Assembly (NCBI RefSeq): GCF_001610835.1
Contig: NZ_CP011270.1
Span: 1,178,001-1,242,000 of the forward strand
Source of the DNA: Planctomyces sp. SH-PL14
GTDB lineage: Bacteria; Planctomycetota; Planctomycetia; Planctomycetales; Planctomycetaceae
DNA: 64,000 nt
Direction of reading: 5' to 3'
The translations under genes were made by a program, and so were the position numbers. The notes beneath the pieces are model-generated. The model was given only the letters and a program-made list of their open reading frames with translations, was not told the origin of the DNA and searched no databases. Positions 26,833-34,640 of the stretch are shown here, piece after piece (within the stretch, counting starts at the first letter, position 1; each line of letters begins with the position of its first letter).

Positions 26833-27708
26833 CTAGGCCTTCGCCCGCGCCGTCTGAAGTTCCGCCGCGCGGAGCGTGTTTTCAAGCAGGAGCGCCCGGG
26901 TCATCGGTCCAACGCCGCCGGGGACGGGCGTGATCGCCGAGGCGATTTCCTTCACGGCGTCGAAATCCACGTCGCCGACGAGGCGGTCGCCGACCCGGTT
27001 GATGCCGACGTCGATCACGACGACGCCCGGTTTGACCATGTCGGCCGTCACGAAGTTCGGTTTTCCGATGGCCGCCACGAGGATGTCCGCCTGGCGGGTG
27101 ATCTCGGCGATGTTCTTCGTCCGGCTGTGGCAGATCGTGACGGTGGCGTCCGCGACGCCCCCCTTCTGGATCAGCAGCGACGCCATCGGCTTGCCGACAA
27201 TGTCGCTCCGGCCGAGGACCACGGCGTGCGCCCCCTCGGTCTTCACGCCGGCGTCCTTGAGGAGCTCCTGGCAGCCTGCCGGGGTGCAGGGGAGGAATCG
27301 CGGCCGTCCCTGGACCATCAGGCCGACGTTCTCCGGATGAAAGCAGTCGACGTCTTTCACCGGGAGGACAGCGTCGAGAATCCGCAGTTCGTCGATCTGC
27401 TTCGGCAGCGGGAGCTGGACCAGAATGCCGTGGACAGTCGGGTCCGCGTTGAGTTTCTGGACGTGGTCCAGGAGTTCGGCGGTCGTCAGGGTGGTCGGGA
27501 AGCGGTGGAGCGTGCTGAGGATTCCCGCCTTGGTGCAGTCGAGCTGCTTGTTCTTCACATAGACCGCGCTGGCGGGATCCTCTCCGACCAGGACCGCCGC
27601 CAGATGCGGCTGGACGCCGGTCTCTTCGCGAAATCGGGCGACCCGGGCCGTCAGTTCCGACCGCAGGCGCGTCGCCAGCGACTTTCCGTCAATCATTCGC
27701 GCAGACAT
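26833..27708 (-). CDS. folD: Bifunctional methylenetetrahydrofolate dehydrogenase / cyclohydrolase FolD
   Basis: 291 residues, normal for FolD. The catalytic YVKNKQ (Tyr-x3-Lys), VQLPLP, the nucleotide-binding GRSDIVGKPMASLL and the C-terminal TPVPGGVGPMT are all present. FolD oxidises 5,10-methylene-THF to methenyl-THF with NADP and hydrolyses it to 10-formyl-THF in the cytoplasm. It is followed in the same direction by the O-antigen-ligase-like gene and diverges from the site-2 protease gene. Confidence 0.96.
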   Translation of the reverse strand: MSARMIDGKSLATRLRSELTARVARFREETGVQPHLAAVLVGEDPASAVYVKNKQLDCTKAGILSTLHRFPTTLTTAELLDHVQKLNADPTVHGILVQLPLPKQIDELRILDAVLPVKDVDCFHPENVGLMVQGRPRFLPCTPAGCQELLKDAGVKTEGAHAVVLGRSDIVGKPMASLLIQKGGVADATVTICHSRTKNIAEITRQADILVAAIGKPNFVTADMVKPGVVVIDVGINRVGDRLVGDVDFDAVKEIASAITPVPGGVGPMTRALLLENTLRAAELQTARAKA

Positions 27709-27976
27709 GTCCTGTTCGCTCCTCCCTCGGGCTCCTCATCTTGGCAGATTCGACCGGGGGATGGGAGCGGACGCGACCAGGGTGGTCCGGTTTCCCAACC
27801 GCGATCCCGGAAACCACTTGGGATGCCCCTCCTCCCGGCGCGACGGTCGGTCGTCGGGGTGGAAAGCCGAAGTGACTCCAGAGAAACCCGATTTGCTCTC
27901 TACCTGGGGCAGTGGTACGATTCGAGAGGCCATCACGTCCGTACAGAGCGACGGCCGTGGAGCAGGAACTGCGGTC

Positions 27977-28984
27977 ATGGAAATTCGAAATCCCGCTGTC
28001 GATTTCGCGTTCACCGTCGGGAACGTGGGCGGGGTGACGGTCCGCATCAGCTACTTCTTCCCGCTGCTGATCGCGGTCTGCGTGCTGCGGCTGGGAGTTC
28101 CACTGGGGCTGACGGTCTCCGGAATCCTGTTCGTCAGCGTTCTGATCCACGAGTTCGCCCACATCTGGGGGGCGCGAGCGACCGGCGGGACCGGAGATGA
28201 GATCCTCCTGTGGCCGCTGGGCGGTCTGGCGATGGTCCGGACGGCCAATACCCTCAAGTCCAAGCTGATCACCACGCTGATGGGCCCGGCCTCGAACCTG
28301 GCCCTGTGCCTGGCCTGTGCCCCGGCGACTTCCCGGGCCGGCGCGTTTCCGCAGATCTTCAATCCGCTGGAGCTTCCCTCGGTCGCCCTGGCGCAGAACT
28401 GGGGGATGGCGGTCCAGATTCTCGCTTTCTCGCTGAACTGGACGCTGTTCCTGATCAACCTGCTCCCGATCCTCCCGTTCGACGGCGGGGCGGTGGCCCT
28501 GGCCTTCTGGGAGCAGCGGCGGCCGGTCCTTGAAGCCCGCAGCCGGGCGATCATTCTGAGCCTCTTCGGCGGCGTGGTGGTGGCGTTCGTCGGGCTGTGG
28601 CGGGATTCGACGAGCCTCGTGACGCTCTCGACCTTCATGCTGTTCCTGAACCTGAACGACTTTTACCAGACCCGGATCCGGCAGGTGGTCCAGAGCGACA
28701 TGGACCAGGACGCCGGATTCATGGGCTACGACTTCTCGCAGGGGTACACGAGCCTTGAGAAGGGCTTTTCTGATACGGACGACGATCTGACGCCTCCCCC
28801 CGCCCCAGCCTCCTCGAACGCCAAGGACGAGAAGCGGCGACAGCGCGAGGCGGAAGAGCGGGCGGCCAACGAGAAGCGGCTCGATGAGCTCCTCGAGAAG
28901 GTCCACAACCACGGGATGAACTCGTTGTCGGAGGAGGAACGTCGCTTCCTCCAGCAGGCGAGCACCCGGTACCGCCGCTCCTGA
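27977..28984 (+). CDS. Site-2 protease family (M50) membrane metalloprotease with C-terminal tail
   Basis: 335 residues from ATG 27977, preceded by AGGA; the longer frame from 27707 runs through the folD promoter region. Zinc motif HEFAHIWGA and the second motif NLLPILPFDGG (NxxPxxPxDGG) lie within predicted spans, placing it in the intramembrane M50 family. The loop after residue ~235 leads to an acidic, Pro-rich linker and then a charged coil ending in LLEKVHNHGMNSLSEEERRFLQ. That tail resembles the short helical module found at the end of some rhomboid proteases. Substrate unknown. Confidence 0.82.
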   Translation: MEIRNPAVDFAFTVGNVGGVTVRISYFFPLLIAVCVLRLGVPLGLTVSGILFVSVLIHEFAHIWGARATGGTGDEILLWPLGGLAMVRTANTLKSKLITTLMGPASNLALCLACAPATSRAGAFPQIFNPLELPSVALAQNWGMAVQILAFSLNWTLFLINLLPILPFDGGAVALAFWEQRRPVLEARSRAIILSLFGGVVVAFVGLWRDSTSLVTLSTFMLFLNLNDFYQTRIRQVVQSDMDQDAGFMGYDFSQGYTSLEKGFSDTDDDLTPPPAPASSNAKDEKRRQREAEERAANEKRLDELLEKVHNHGMNSLSEEERRFLQQASTRYRRS

Positions 28985-29021
28985 TCCCGTTCCGCCCGCA
29001 CGTTGCGCGTACGCGAGGACC

Positions 29022-29477
29022 GTGTTGTCGCCGCCTTCTCCCGTTCTTGAGCTGACCCGCGAGGCGATCGACTACACACGTCTGACCGAGCAGGTCCGTT
29101 GCCACTCCGCGGGGGCGGTCGTCCTGTTCCTCGGGACGGTCCGGGAGATAACCGGCGACCGCCGGACCCTCGCTCTCGACTATGACGCTTATCCGGAGAT
29201 GGCTCTCGGACAGATGGGTGTGCTGGCGGAGGAGGCGGCGGGCCGCTGGCCTCTGCAGCGGGTCGGGATCGTGCATCGCCTGGGTCATCTGGAGCTGGGG
29301 GATATCAGCATCGCGGTGGCCCTGAGCACGCCGCACCGCGCGGCGTCTTTCGAGGCGGGGGCGTGGCTGCTGGACCGTCTGAAAGCGACGGTGCCGATCT
29401 GGAAGAAGGAGAACTGGGACGACGGATCGACGGAGTGGGTCCATCCGACTCCGGCGGCACCGCGAGAAGCGGGCTGA
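29022..29477 (+). CDS. moaE: Molybdopterin synthase catalytic subunit MoaE
   Basis: 151 residues. It has the MoaE pattern GAVVLFLGTVREI, then YDAYPEMAL, IVHRLGHLELGDISIAV, PHRAASFEA and the catalytic VPIWKKENWDDG...WV. MoaE, with a thiocarboxylated MoaD, converts precursor Z to molybdopterin. No moaD or other moa genes are nearby. The start is GTG with GCGAGGA upstream. Repeat copy 6 begins 5 bp after the stop. Confidence 0.92.
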   Translation: MLSPPSPVLELTREAIDYTRLTEQVRCHSAGAVVLFLGTVREITGDRRTLALDYDAYPEMALGQMGVLAEEAAGRWPLQRVGIVHRLGHLELGDISIAVALSTPHRAASFEAGAWLLDRLKATVPIWKKENWDDGSTEWVHPTPAAPREAG

Positions 29478-29481
29478 ACCT

Positions 29482-29820
29482 CGTCCCTGCCGGCACGACT
29501 CTGTTCCCTCAAACCCAACGTGCCACGGCAGCCTGGGGTCAAGGGGCCAAAGAAACAACACAGGCCCCCTTGCCGCCGGAGGCGCTTCCATGAGGAACCG
29601 TGGTGAGCGACGGATATCCGCTTTGTGGAGGCAGCTATGAGGACTCCCTCAACGCTCACCGCCCGCTTTGCAGTCCCTGCGGGTTGGTGAGGGGCATCCG
29701 GCACCGTGTCCGCGTTTGGACACTCACTCCTTCAGACATCTCTCGACGAGAGGGCCTCCGGCGGGCAAGAGGGCGTTGCCCCCTTGCATCCCCCACCAGG
29801 GGTACCCCCTGGACCCTGGT
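29482..29820 (+). repeat. Dispersed structured repeat, copy 6 (with hairpin-loop insert)
   Basis: Plus-oriented full-core copy: CGTCCCTGCCGGCACGACTC, CTCAAACCCAACGTGCCACG, GCGGGTTGGTGAGGGGCATC, GCCTCCGGCGGGCAAGAGGG and CCAGGGGTACCCCCTGG. The left hairpin (29541-29571) carries an enlarged loop, AAGAAACAACACA, between GGGGCC and GGCCCC. The same loop recurs in copy 9. It lies between moaE and hsp20; 29821-29945 holds only the hsp20 leader. Confidence 0.92.
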
Positions 29821-29945
29821 GAGTCGGCAACGCTGGGGGCGCATCGGACAACCGACGGCTTGAAGCCCACCACCGCCAAACAGATGCGTCCGCCTACTCT
29901 TCTCCGATATACTCACCCAAGACCGCCACAAATGGAGAGGACCCC

Positions 29946-30395
29946 ATGCAAGACCCCCGTTCCGATGCCCGTTCCACCCCCGGATCCGTGGAGCGACTGC
30001 GGCACGAGTTCGACAAATGGCTCGAAACGGCGTGGTCTCAAGGCGAACGGGCGATGGACGCCATCGGAATCCGGAAGTCCGCGACCCCGGCCGTCGACGT
30101 CATTGAGACGCCGGACGCAATCGTCGTCCTGGTCGACATTCCGGGACTGGCGGCAGACCAGATCGAGCTGACGCTCACCGGCCACATGCTCACCCTGAAC
30201 GGGAAGCATCCGGAACTGGAATCGGGACAGGTCCACCTCAACGAACGCCCGCACGGGCTGTTCAAGCGATCGATCCCCCTCCCCTCGACCGTCGACGCCG
30301 ACACGATCATCGCGGACAGCAAGAACGGCGTCCTGCGGATCACCGTACAGAAGATCCCGACGCAGAAGGCCCGCCGGATCGAGATCACCGGGTAA
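29946..30395 (+). CDS. Small heat-shock protein, Hsp20/alpha-crystallin family
   Basis: 149 residues with a typical ACD: TPAVDVIETPDAIVVLVDIPG, a middle strand set (ELTLTGHMLTLNGK) and the family-closing SKNGVLRITVQKIP, followed by a short tail. The N-terminal helix (VERLRHEFDKWLETAW) is also usual. These ATP-independent chaperones hold unfolding proteins in the cytoplasm. A strong GGAGAGGA site precedes the ATG, and TATACT at about 29907 could be a -10 element. No CIRCE operator was seen. Confidence 0.93.
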   Translation: MQDPRSDARSTPGSVERLRHEFDKWLETAWSQGERAMDAIGIRKSATPAVDVIETPDAIVVLVDIPGLAADQIELTLTGHMLTLNGKHPELESGQVHLNERPHGLFKRSIPLPSTVDADTIIADSKNGVLRITVQKIPTQKARRIEITG

Positions 30396-30512
30396 CTCTT
30401 CGCTCCGATTCGTGCCGTCGGATTCATTCGCGATCAGCGACCACGTCGCTCCGGCGGGTTGGCGCCCGGCACGTGGAGGCGCGTCCCGCCCGGTCCTGAG
30501 AATGACCATCCC

Positions 30513-31751
30513 ATGCGGAAGTCCTTCCGAATCGCCATTGCGGTTCTCCTGACCGGACTCGCCGAAGGACTGCCGGTCCAGGCCGAGGGACCGGCCGGCG
30601 CGAAGGAGATTCCGCAACTGCTGCGCGACCTCGCCTCGGACGCCCGCCAGGTGCGGACCGAGGCCGAGCAGGCGCTGCTGAAACGGGGGACCGAACTCCT
30701 CGACGAGCTTCCTCCTCCCGACCTGATCCGAAGCCCGAGCGCCCGGGAAGCGGTCGAACGGATCCGCCGCGAGCTGGAAGAGAAGGCGGCACGGGAATCG
30801 ATCGCCCCGAGCTCCATCCGCCTCAACGGTACAAAGACACTCGGCGCCTGGGCCGACGAGATCGCGCGGCAGTCGGGAAACCGACTCCACGTGCCTTCGA
30901 AGCAGGCAGGCGAATCGACCACGCTCGACCTCCCTGCCCTGCCTTTCTGGACGGCGCTGCACCGGGCCGGCTGGAAGCTGGACTACGAGCAGGCGGGCGG
31001 GCTTCCGGACCTGCTGCCAAACGCGTCGGCGGAGCCCGCTCCTGCGGACCGGCGGGGGCTGTTCCGGGTCGAGGGACGCGCGAGCCGCAAGGAGGAGGTC
31101 GTGCAGGTCCGGGTCGACTTTGTGGGCGAGCCGCGGATCCGCCCGCTCTACGCCACCTTTGCCGACGCAGACATTTCCCTCTCCCGCGAGAAGACCGAGA
31201 GCCGCCCCGTCTCGACCGACGCCCGCCGGGAGGTTCCGCTCTCCGGGCGCAGTCCTGGCTCGGTCACGATTCCGCTGATCTTTCCTGAGGGAGACGCGGC
31301 CCGGCTCACAGGACGGTTCGTCGTCAAGGCCGCGGCCCGCCCGCTGCCGATCGCTTTCGAGGGGCTGCACCGGAACGAGCGGATTGCCCGCCGTCGCGGC
31401 GGTGTCACCGTGACGCACCTGCGGACCCGCGCGGCCCCCGGCGGGGAGGTCGCAATCCGCATCAGCGTCGTCTACGACCACGGCGGGCCGGAGTTCGAAT
31501 CGCACCGCCTGTGGCTTTATCACAACGAGGCGTGGCTGGAGACGCTCGACGGCGAGCGGCTGCCGGCAACGCCGCAGATCGAGTCGCTCGAGGAATCGAA
31601 CGGGGCCCTCGCCTTTGAATACCGCTTCTCCGGGATGCCCCGCCCCCTCGATCAGCTCCGGTTCGTCTACGTGGTTCCGTCCCTGATCGTCGACGTGCCG
31701 GTGGAGTTTCGCATCGACGACCTGCCGATTCCGAACGCGGCCGCGAACTGA
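30513..31751 (+). CDS. Secreted protein of unknown function
   Basis: 412 residues from ATG 30513, giving a signal peptide (MRKSFRIAIAVLLTGLAEG, cleavage near VQA-E). A helical segment follows (about 25-105, LRDLASDARQVRTEAEQALL, resembling HEAT-like or pre-scaffold helices), then a mixed region where a strand-rich second half (about 180-400) has an immunoglobulin-like or C2-like appearance. No catalytic motif recognised. It may be exported to the periplasm. Its neighbours (hsp20 and the STAS gene) give no clear functional lead. Confidence 0.65.
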   Translation: MRKSFRIAIAVLLTGLAEGLPVQAEGPAGAKEIPQLLRDLASDARQVRTEAEQALLKRGTELLDELPPPDLIRSPSAREAVERIRRELEEKAARESIAPSSIRLNGTKTLGAWADEIARQSGNRLHVPSKQAGESTTLDLPALPFWTALHRAGWKLDYEQAGGLPDLLPNASAEPAPADRRGLFRVEGRASRKEEVVQVRVDFVGEPRIRPLYATFADADISLSREKTESRPVSTDARREVPLSGRSPGSVTIPLIFPEGDAARLTGRFVVKAAARPLPIAFEGLHRNERIARRRGGVTVTHLRTRAAPGGEVAIRISVVYDHGGPEFESHRLWLYHNEAWLETLDGERLPATPQIESLEESNGALAFEYRFSGMPRPLDQLRFVYVVPSLIVDVPVEFRIDDLPIPNAAAN

Positions 31752-31888
31752 AGGCCGGCCGGTTGTGCGGGCTGCGGAAACCGGGGGCAAGAGGAAAAGT
31801 CGGCGGGCATTTCGATGACGATTGACGGCCCGGTCCGGTTGGCCGTAGTGTCTCCGTACACTTCTCTCTCGGGCTATTGGCATTTCGC

Positions 31889-32257
31889 ATGTTGAAGAAC
31901 CTCAAAATCTTTGAGACGGAGCAGGTTGGCGATGCGCTCGTGGTCGTCCCCACGGGGGATGGTTCCGCGTTTCGCTATCAGGACCTGCACCTCGAGACGA
32001 ACGCGATCCGCTCGCATCTCCTCAAGGGGGGCTGCCGGCACGTGATCGTCGATCTCAACCGGATGGAGTATTTCGGGTCCGAGTTCATCGGGGCGCTCGT
32101 GAGCATGCTTCGCGAAGTGAAGACCCGCGGCGGCAAGGCGTGCTTCTGCAGCGCGACGCAGCAGATGCTGCAGGTCCTGCAGAACATGAGCCTGTTCAAG
32201 CTGTGGCCGCACCTGGAGACGCGGGAGGAGGCGCTGGCCCATGTGGGGAAGAAGTAG
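31889..32257 (+). CDS. STAS-domain protein (anti-sigma factor antagonist-like)
   Basis: 122 residues from ATG 31889; a TTG at 31877 is possible. It is a single STAS domain of the SpoIIAA type: VGDALVVVP strand, HVIVDLNRMEYFGSEFIGAL, where the serine in GSEFIG occupies the position phosphorylated in SpoIIAA-type antagonists, then a MSLFKLWPHLETREEAL end. Such proteins regulate anti-sigma factors or act as scaffold signalling modules. No anti-sigma kinase lies next to it, so partners are unknown. Confidence 0.8.
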   Translation: MLKNLKIFETEQVGDALVVVPTGDGSAFRYQDLHLETNAIRSHLLKGGCRHVIVDLNRMEYFGSEFIGALVSMLREVKTRGGKACFCSATQQMLQVLQNMSLFKLWPHLETREEALAHVGKK

Positions 32258-32265
32258 GGGGAGTC

Positions 32266-32300
32266 GTTAGTTCTCAGTTTTCCGTTCTCAGTTTTTGGTT
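32266..32300 (+). repeat. Heptamer array upstream of dtd
   Basis: Five 7-bp units in strict phase: GTTAGTT, CTCAGTT, TTCCGTT, CTCAGTT, TTTGGTT, each ending in GTT. The array stops 3 bp before the dtd ATG (32304). Read on the other strand the units are AACTGAG-like, close to the ACTGAAA unit of the other arrays. Confidence 0.72.
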
Positions 32301-32303
32301 CTG

Positions 32304-32753
32304 ATGCGAGCGGTCGTTCAACGGGTGTCGTCGGCCAGCGTGGTGGTCGCGGGCGAGCTGGTCGGGCGGATCGAGCGCGGGTTCCTGGTGCTGCTCGGGG
32401 TGGCGGAGTCCGACACGGCCGAGGACGCGCGGACGCTGGCCCGCAAGGTGACCGGGCTGCGGATCTTTGAGGACGACGCGGGGAAGATGAACCTGGGGCT
32501 GGCCGACATCGGCGGGGCGATGCTGGTGGTGAGCCAGTTCACGCTGCTGGGGGACTGCCGGCAGGGGCGGCGGCCGAGCTTTGTGGCGGCGGCGCGGCCG
32601 GACCAGGCGGAGATGCTGTATCAGCTGTTTGTCAGCGAGGTCCGCGACCTGGGGACGACGGTGGCGACGGGGCGGTTCCAGCAGCACATGGAGGTGTCGC
32701 TGGTGAACGACGGGCCAGTGACCCTGTTGCTGGACAGCACGAAGCTGTTTTAA
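32304..32753 (+). CDS. dtd: D-aminoacyl-tRNA deacylase
   Basis: 149 residues, standard for DTD. It begins [13 protein letters not shown] and has the catalytic-pocket motifs SQFTL and [14 protein letters not shown] hydrolyses D-amino acids from mischarged tRNAs in the cytoplasm. ATG 32304 is preferred over a TTG nine bases upstream because the family starts MRAVVQRV. No Shine-Dalgarno is visible: a heptamer array occupies its place. Confidence 0.95.
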   Translation: MRAVVQRVSSASVVVAGELVGRIERGFLVLLGVAESDTAEDARTLARKVTGLRIFEDDAGKMNLGLADIGGAMLVVSQFTLLGDCRQGRRPSFVAAARPDQAEMLYQLFVSEVRDLGTTVATGRFQQHMEVSLVNDGPVTLLLDSTKLF

Positions 32754-32907
32754 GAGTGCGGCGGTAGCGACGTCGGGTTGGCCCTGGAAGTTCCGTCGGC
32801 CGGACGCGGTGTTCGAACAATCTCCAGACGTCGACGCCATATTGGTTCTGCGCGATCCGGCCAGCCGCTATCATGCCTCCGCACGCGATCTCCCCACGGA
32901 CGAGGCC

Positions 32908-33423
32908 ATGGCTCCCCAAGCGTTCTTCGACTACAAAAAATTCAACTACGACAAGCCGCTCTTCACGCAGGATGACCTGCGGAAGACGAACGCCCAGCGG
33001 CACGAGATGGAACAGCTCTCGGGAGTCGTCCACGTCGACCACGACGTCCACGGGATCATCGGCTTCAAAGACATCACCGAAGATGAGTTCTGGGTGAAAG
33101 GGCACATGCCCGGCTTCCCGCTGATGCCCGGCGTGCTGCTGTGCGAAGCGGCGGCCCAGCTCGCTGCGTTTTACGGCAAGAAGTTCAACATCCTCGAAGC
33201 GGGAGACTACATGGGCTTCGGCGGAATGGACGAAGTCCGCTTCCGCGCCCCGGTCTTCCCCCCCTGCCGCCTGATCCTCTGCGCCAAGGCGACGCGGATC
33301 AAGCCGCGTCTCCGGGCCGAGTTCGAGTTCCAGGGCTTTGTCGACGACAAGCTCGTCTTCAACGGCAAGATGATCGGCGTTCCGATCAGCCGCGACCGGG
33401 CGTCCGAATCCTCCGCCGACTGA
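32908..33423 (+). CDS. FabZ-like 3-hydroxyacyl-ACP dehydratase
   Basis: 171 residues from ATG 32908; a GTG at 32809 would add an uncharacteristic N-terminus. It is a hot-dog fold of the FabZ type: HMPGFPLMPGVLLCEAAAQLAAF holds the catalytic His and the Glu-bearing helix, and the middle has MDEVRFRAPVFPPCRLIL. The reaction is dehydration of 3-hydroxyacyl-ACP, feeding fatty acid and lipid A acyl chains. It may be FabZ itself or a FabA/FabZ paralogue. It is followed by mtnA with no obvious functional link. Confidence 0.82.
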   Translation: MAPQAFFDYKKFNYDKPLFTQDDLRKTNAQRHEMEQLSGVVHVDHDVHGIIGFKDITEDEFWVKGHMPGFPLMPGVLLCEAAAQLAAFYGKKFNILEAGDYMGFGGMDEVRFRAPVFPPCRLILCAKATRIKPRLRAEFEFQGFVDDKLVFNGKMIGVPISRDRASESSAD

Positions 33424-33492
33424 GCCCCGGGGATTGATCTCCAGGGACGGGCTCGACGGATCTCGCTCGCGTCAGCAACAGGGTTTTCCGCG

Positions 33493-34551
33493 ATGACTCA
33501 GACTGTTTCCGCGCCCCGGCCGATCGAATGGATCGGCGGGACCGACGGTTTTCTGCGGCTGATCGACCAGACGCAACTCCCGACGGAACTGGTCTATCTC
33601 GACTGCCGGACCGTCGAGCAGGTCTGGGAAGCGATCAAGATGCTGCGGGTCCGCGGCGCGCCGGCGATCGGCGTCTCGGCCGCGTACGGCGTCATCGTCG
33701 GTCTGCAGAGTGCCACCTCAAATCTCGACGCGTTCTCGAAGCGGCTCGCCGAAGTCACCGGCTATCTGGCCGAAAGCCGACCGACCGCCGTCAACCTGTT
33801 CTGGGCGCTCGACCGGATGAAGCGCGTCGCCGAAGGGCTTTCCGGAACGCCCGGAGAACGCCTGGAGCGGCTCCTCACCGAGGCGAAGGAAATCGAGCGG
33901 GAAGACCGCGAGATGTGCGCCGCGATCGGGCGGCACGGGGCGGCCCTGCTCCAGAGCGGCATGGGGGTCCTGACCCACTGCAACGCCGGGGGACTGGCAA
34001 CGGCCGGGGACGGGACCGCGCTGGCGGTGTTCTTCTCCGCGGCGGCTGACGGAAAGTCGCTCCACGTCTACGCCGACGAAACCCGCCCGCTTCTCCAGGG
34101 GGCCCGCCTGACCGCGTGGGAGCTGATGCAGCGGGGCGTCGACGTGACGCTGATCTGCGACAACATGGCCGGCTGGGTCATGAAAGAAGGGCGGATTCAG
34201 GCGGTCGTGGTCGGGGCCGACCGGATCGCCTCCAACGGGGACGCCGCCAACAAGATCGGGACCTACTCCGTCGCGCAGCTCGCCAAGGCCCACGGCATCC
34301 CGTTCTACGTCGCCGCTCCGTCGAGCACGTTCGACCTGACGCTCGAGACCGGGGCGGGCATCCCGATCGAGCAGAGAAAATCGGACGAGATCACGCACGG
34401 ATTCGGCCGCCAGACTGCCCCAACTGGTGTTCAGGTGTATAATCCGGCGTTCGACGTGACGCCGGCCGACCTGATCGCCGGCATCATCACGGAGCGAGGA
34501 GTGATCTCGCCCGTGACCCGGGAGAATGTCGTGAGAATGGTCGAGGTCTGA
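33493..34551 (+). CDS. mtnA: Methylthioribose-1-phosphate isomerase MtnA
   Basis: 352 residues, close to family length. It has [17 protein letters not shown] (50-66), a catalytic-region Cys163 in [29 protein letters not shown] with the likely acid Asp243, and a C-terminal [16 protein letters not shown]. It converts 5-methylthioribose-1-phosphate to the ribulose form in the methionine salvage pathway. It is related to eIF2B subunits, but the MtnA-specific stretches argue for the isomerase. No other mtn genes adjoin. Confidence 0.93.
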   Translation: MTQTVSAPRPIEWIGGTDGFLRLIDQTQLPTELVYLDCRTVEQVWEAIKMLRVRGAPAIGVSAAYGVIVGLQSATSNLDAFSKRLAEVTGYLAESRPTAVNLFWALDRMKRVAEGLSGTPGERLERLLTEAKEIEREDREMCAAIGRHGAALLQSGMGVLTHCNAGGLATAGDGTALAVFFSAAADGKSLHVYADETRPLLQGARLTAWELMQRGVDVTLICDNMAGWVMKEGRIQAVVVGADRIASNGDAANKIGTYSVAQLAKAHGIPFYVAAPSSTFDLTLETGAGIPIEQRKSDEITHGFGRQTAPTGVQVYNPAFDVTPADLIAGIITERGVISPVTRENVVRMVEV

Positions 34552-34640
34552 CGGGGAGGTCCGGAGGGGCTTTCACCGGCGGAGCAGGACGTTCCGGTTC
34601 GCCCCTTTCGATCCGCCCCCTCGCCGATCATCGCCACTCC

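Noticed and set aside
26775-26885. Longer N-terminus of the O-antigen-ligase-like protein starting at TTG 26885
   Set aside because: It would overlap folD by 53 bp and begins with an Arg-rich stretch. GTG 26774 has a good ribosome-binding site.
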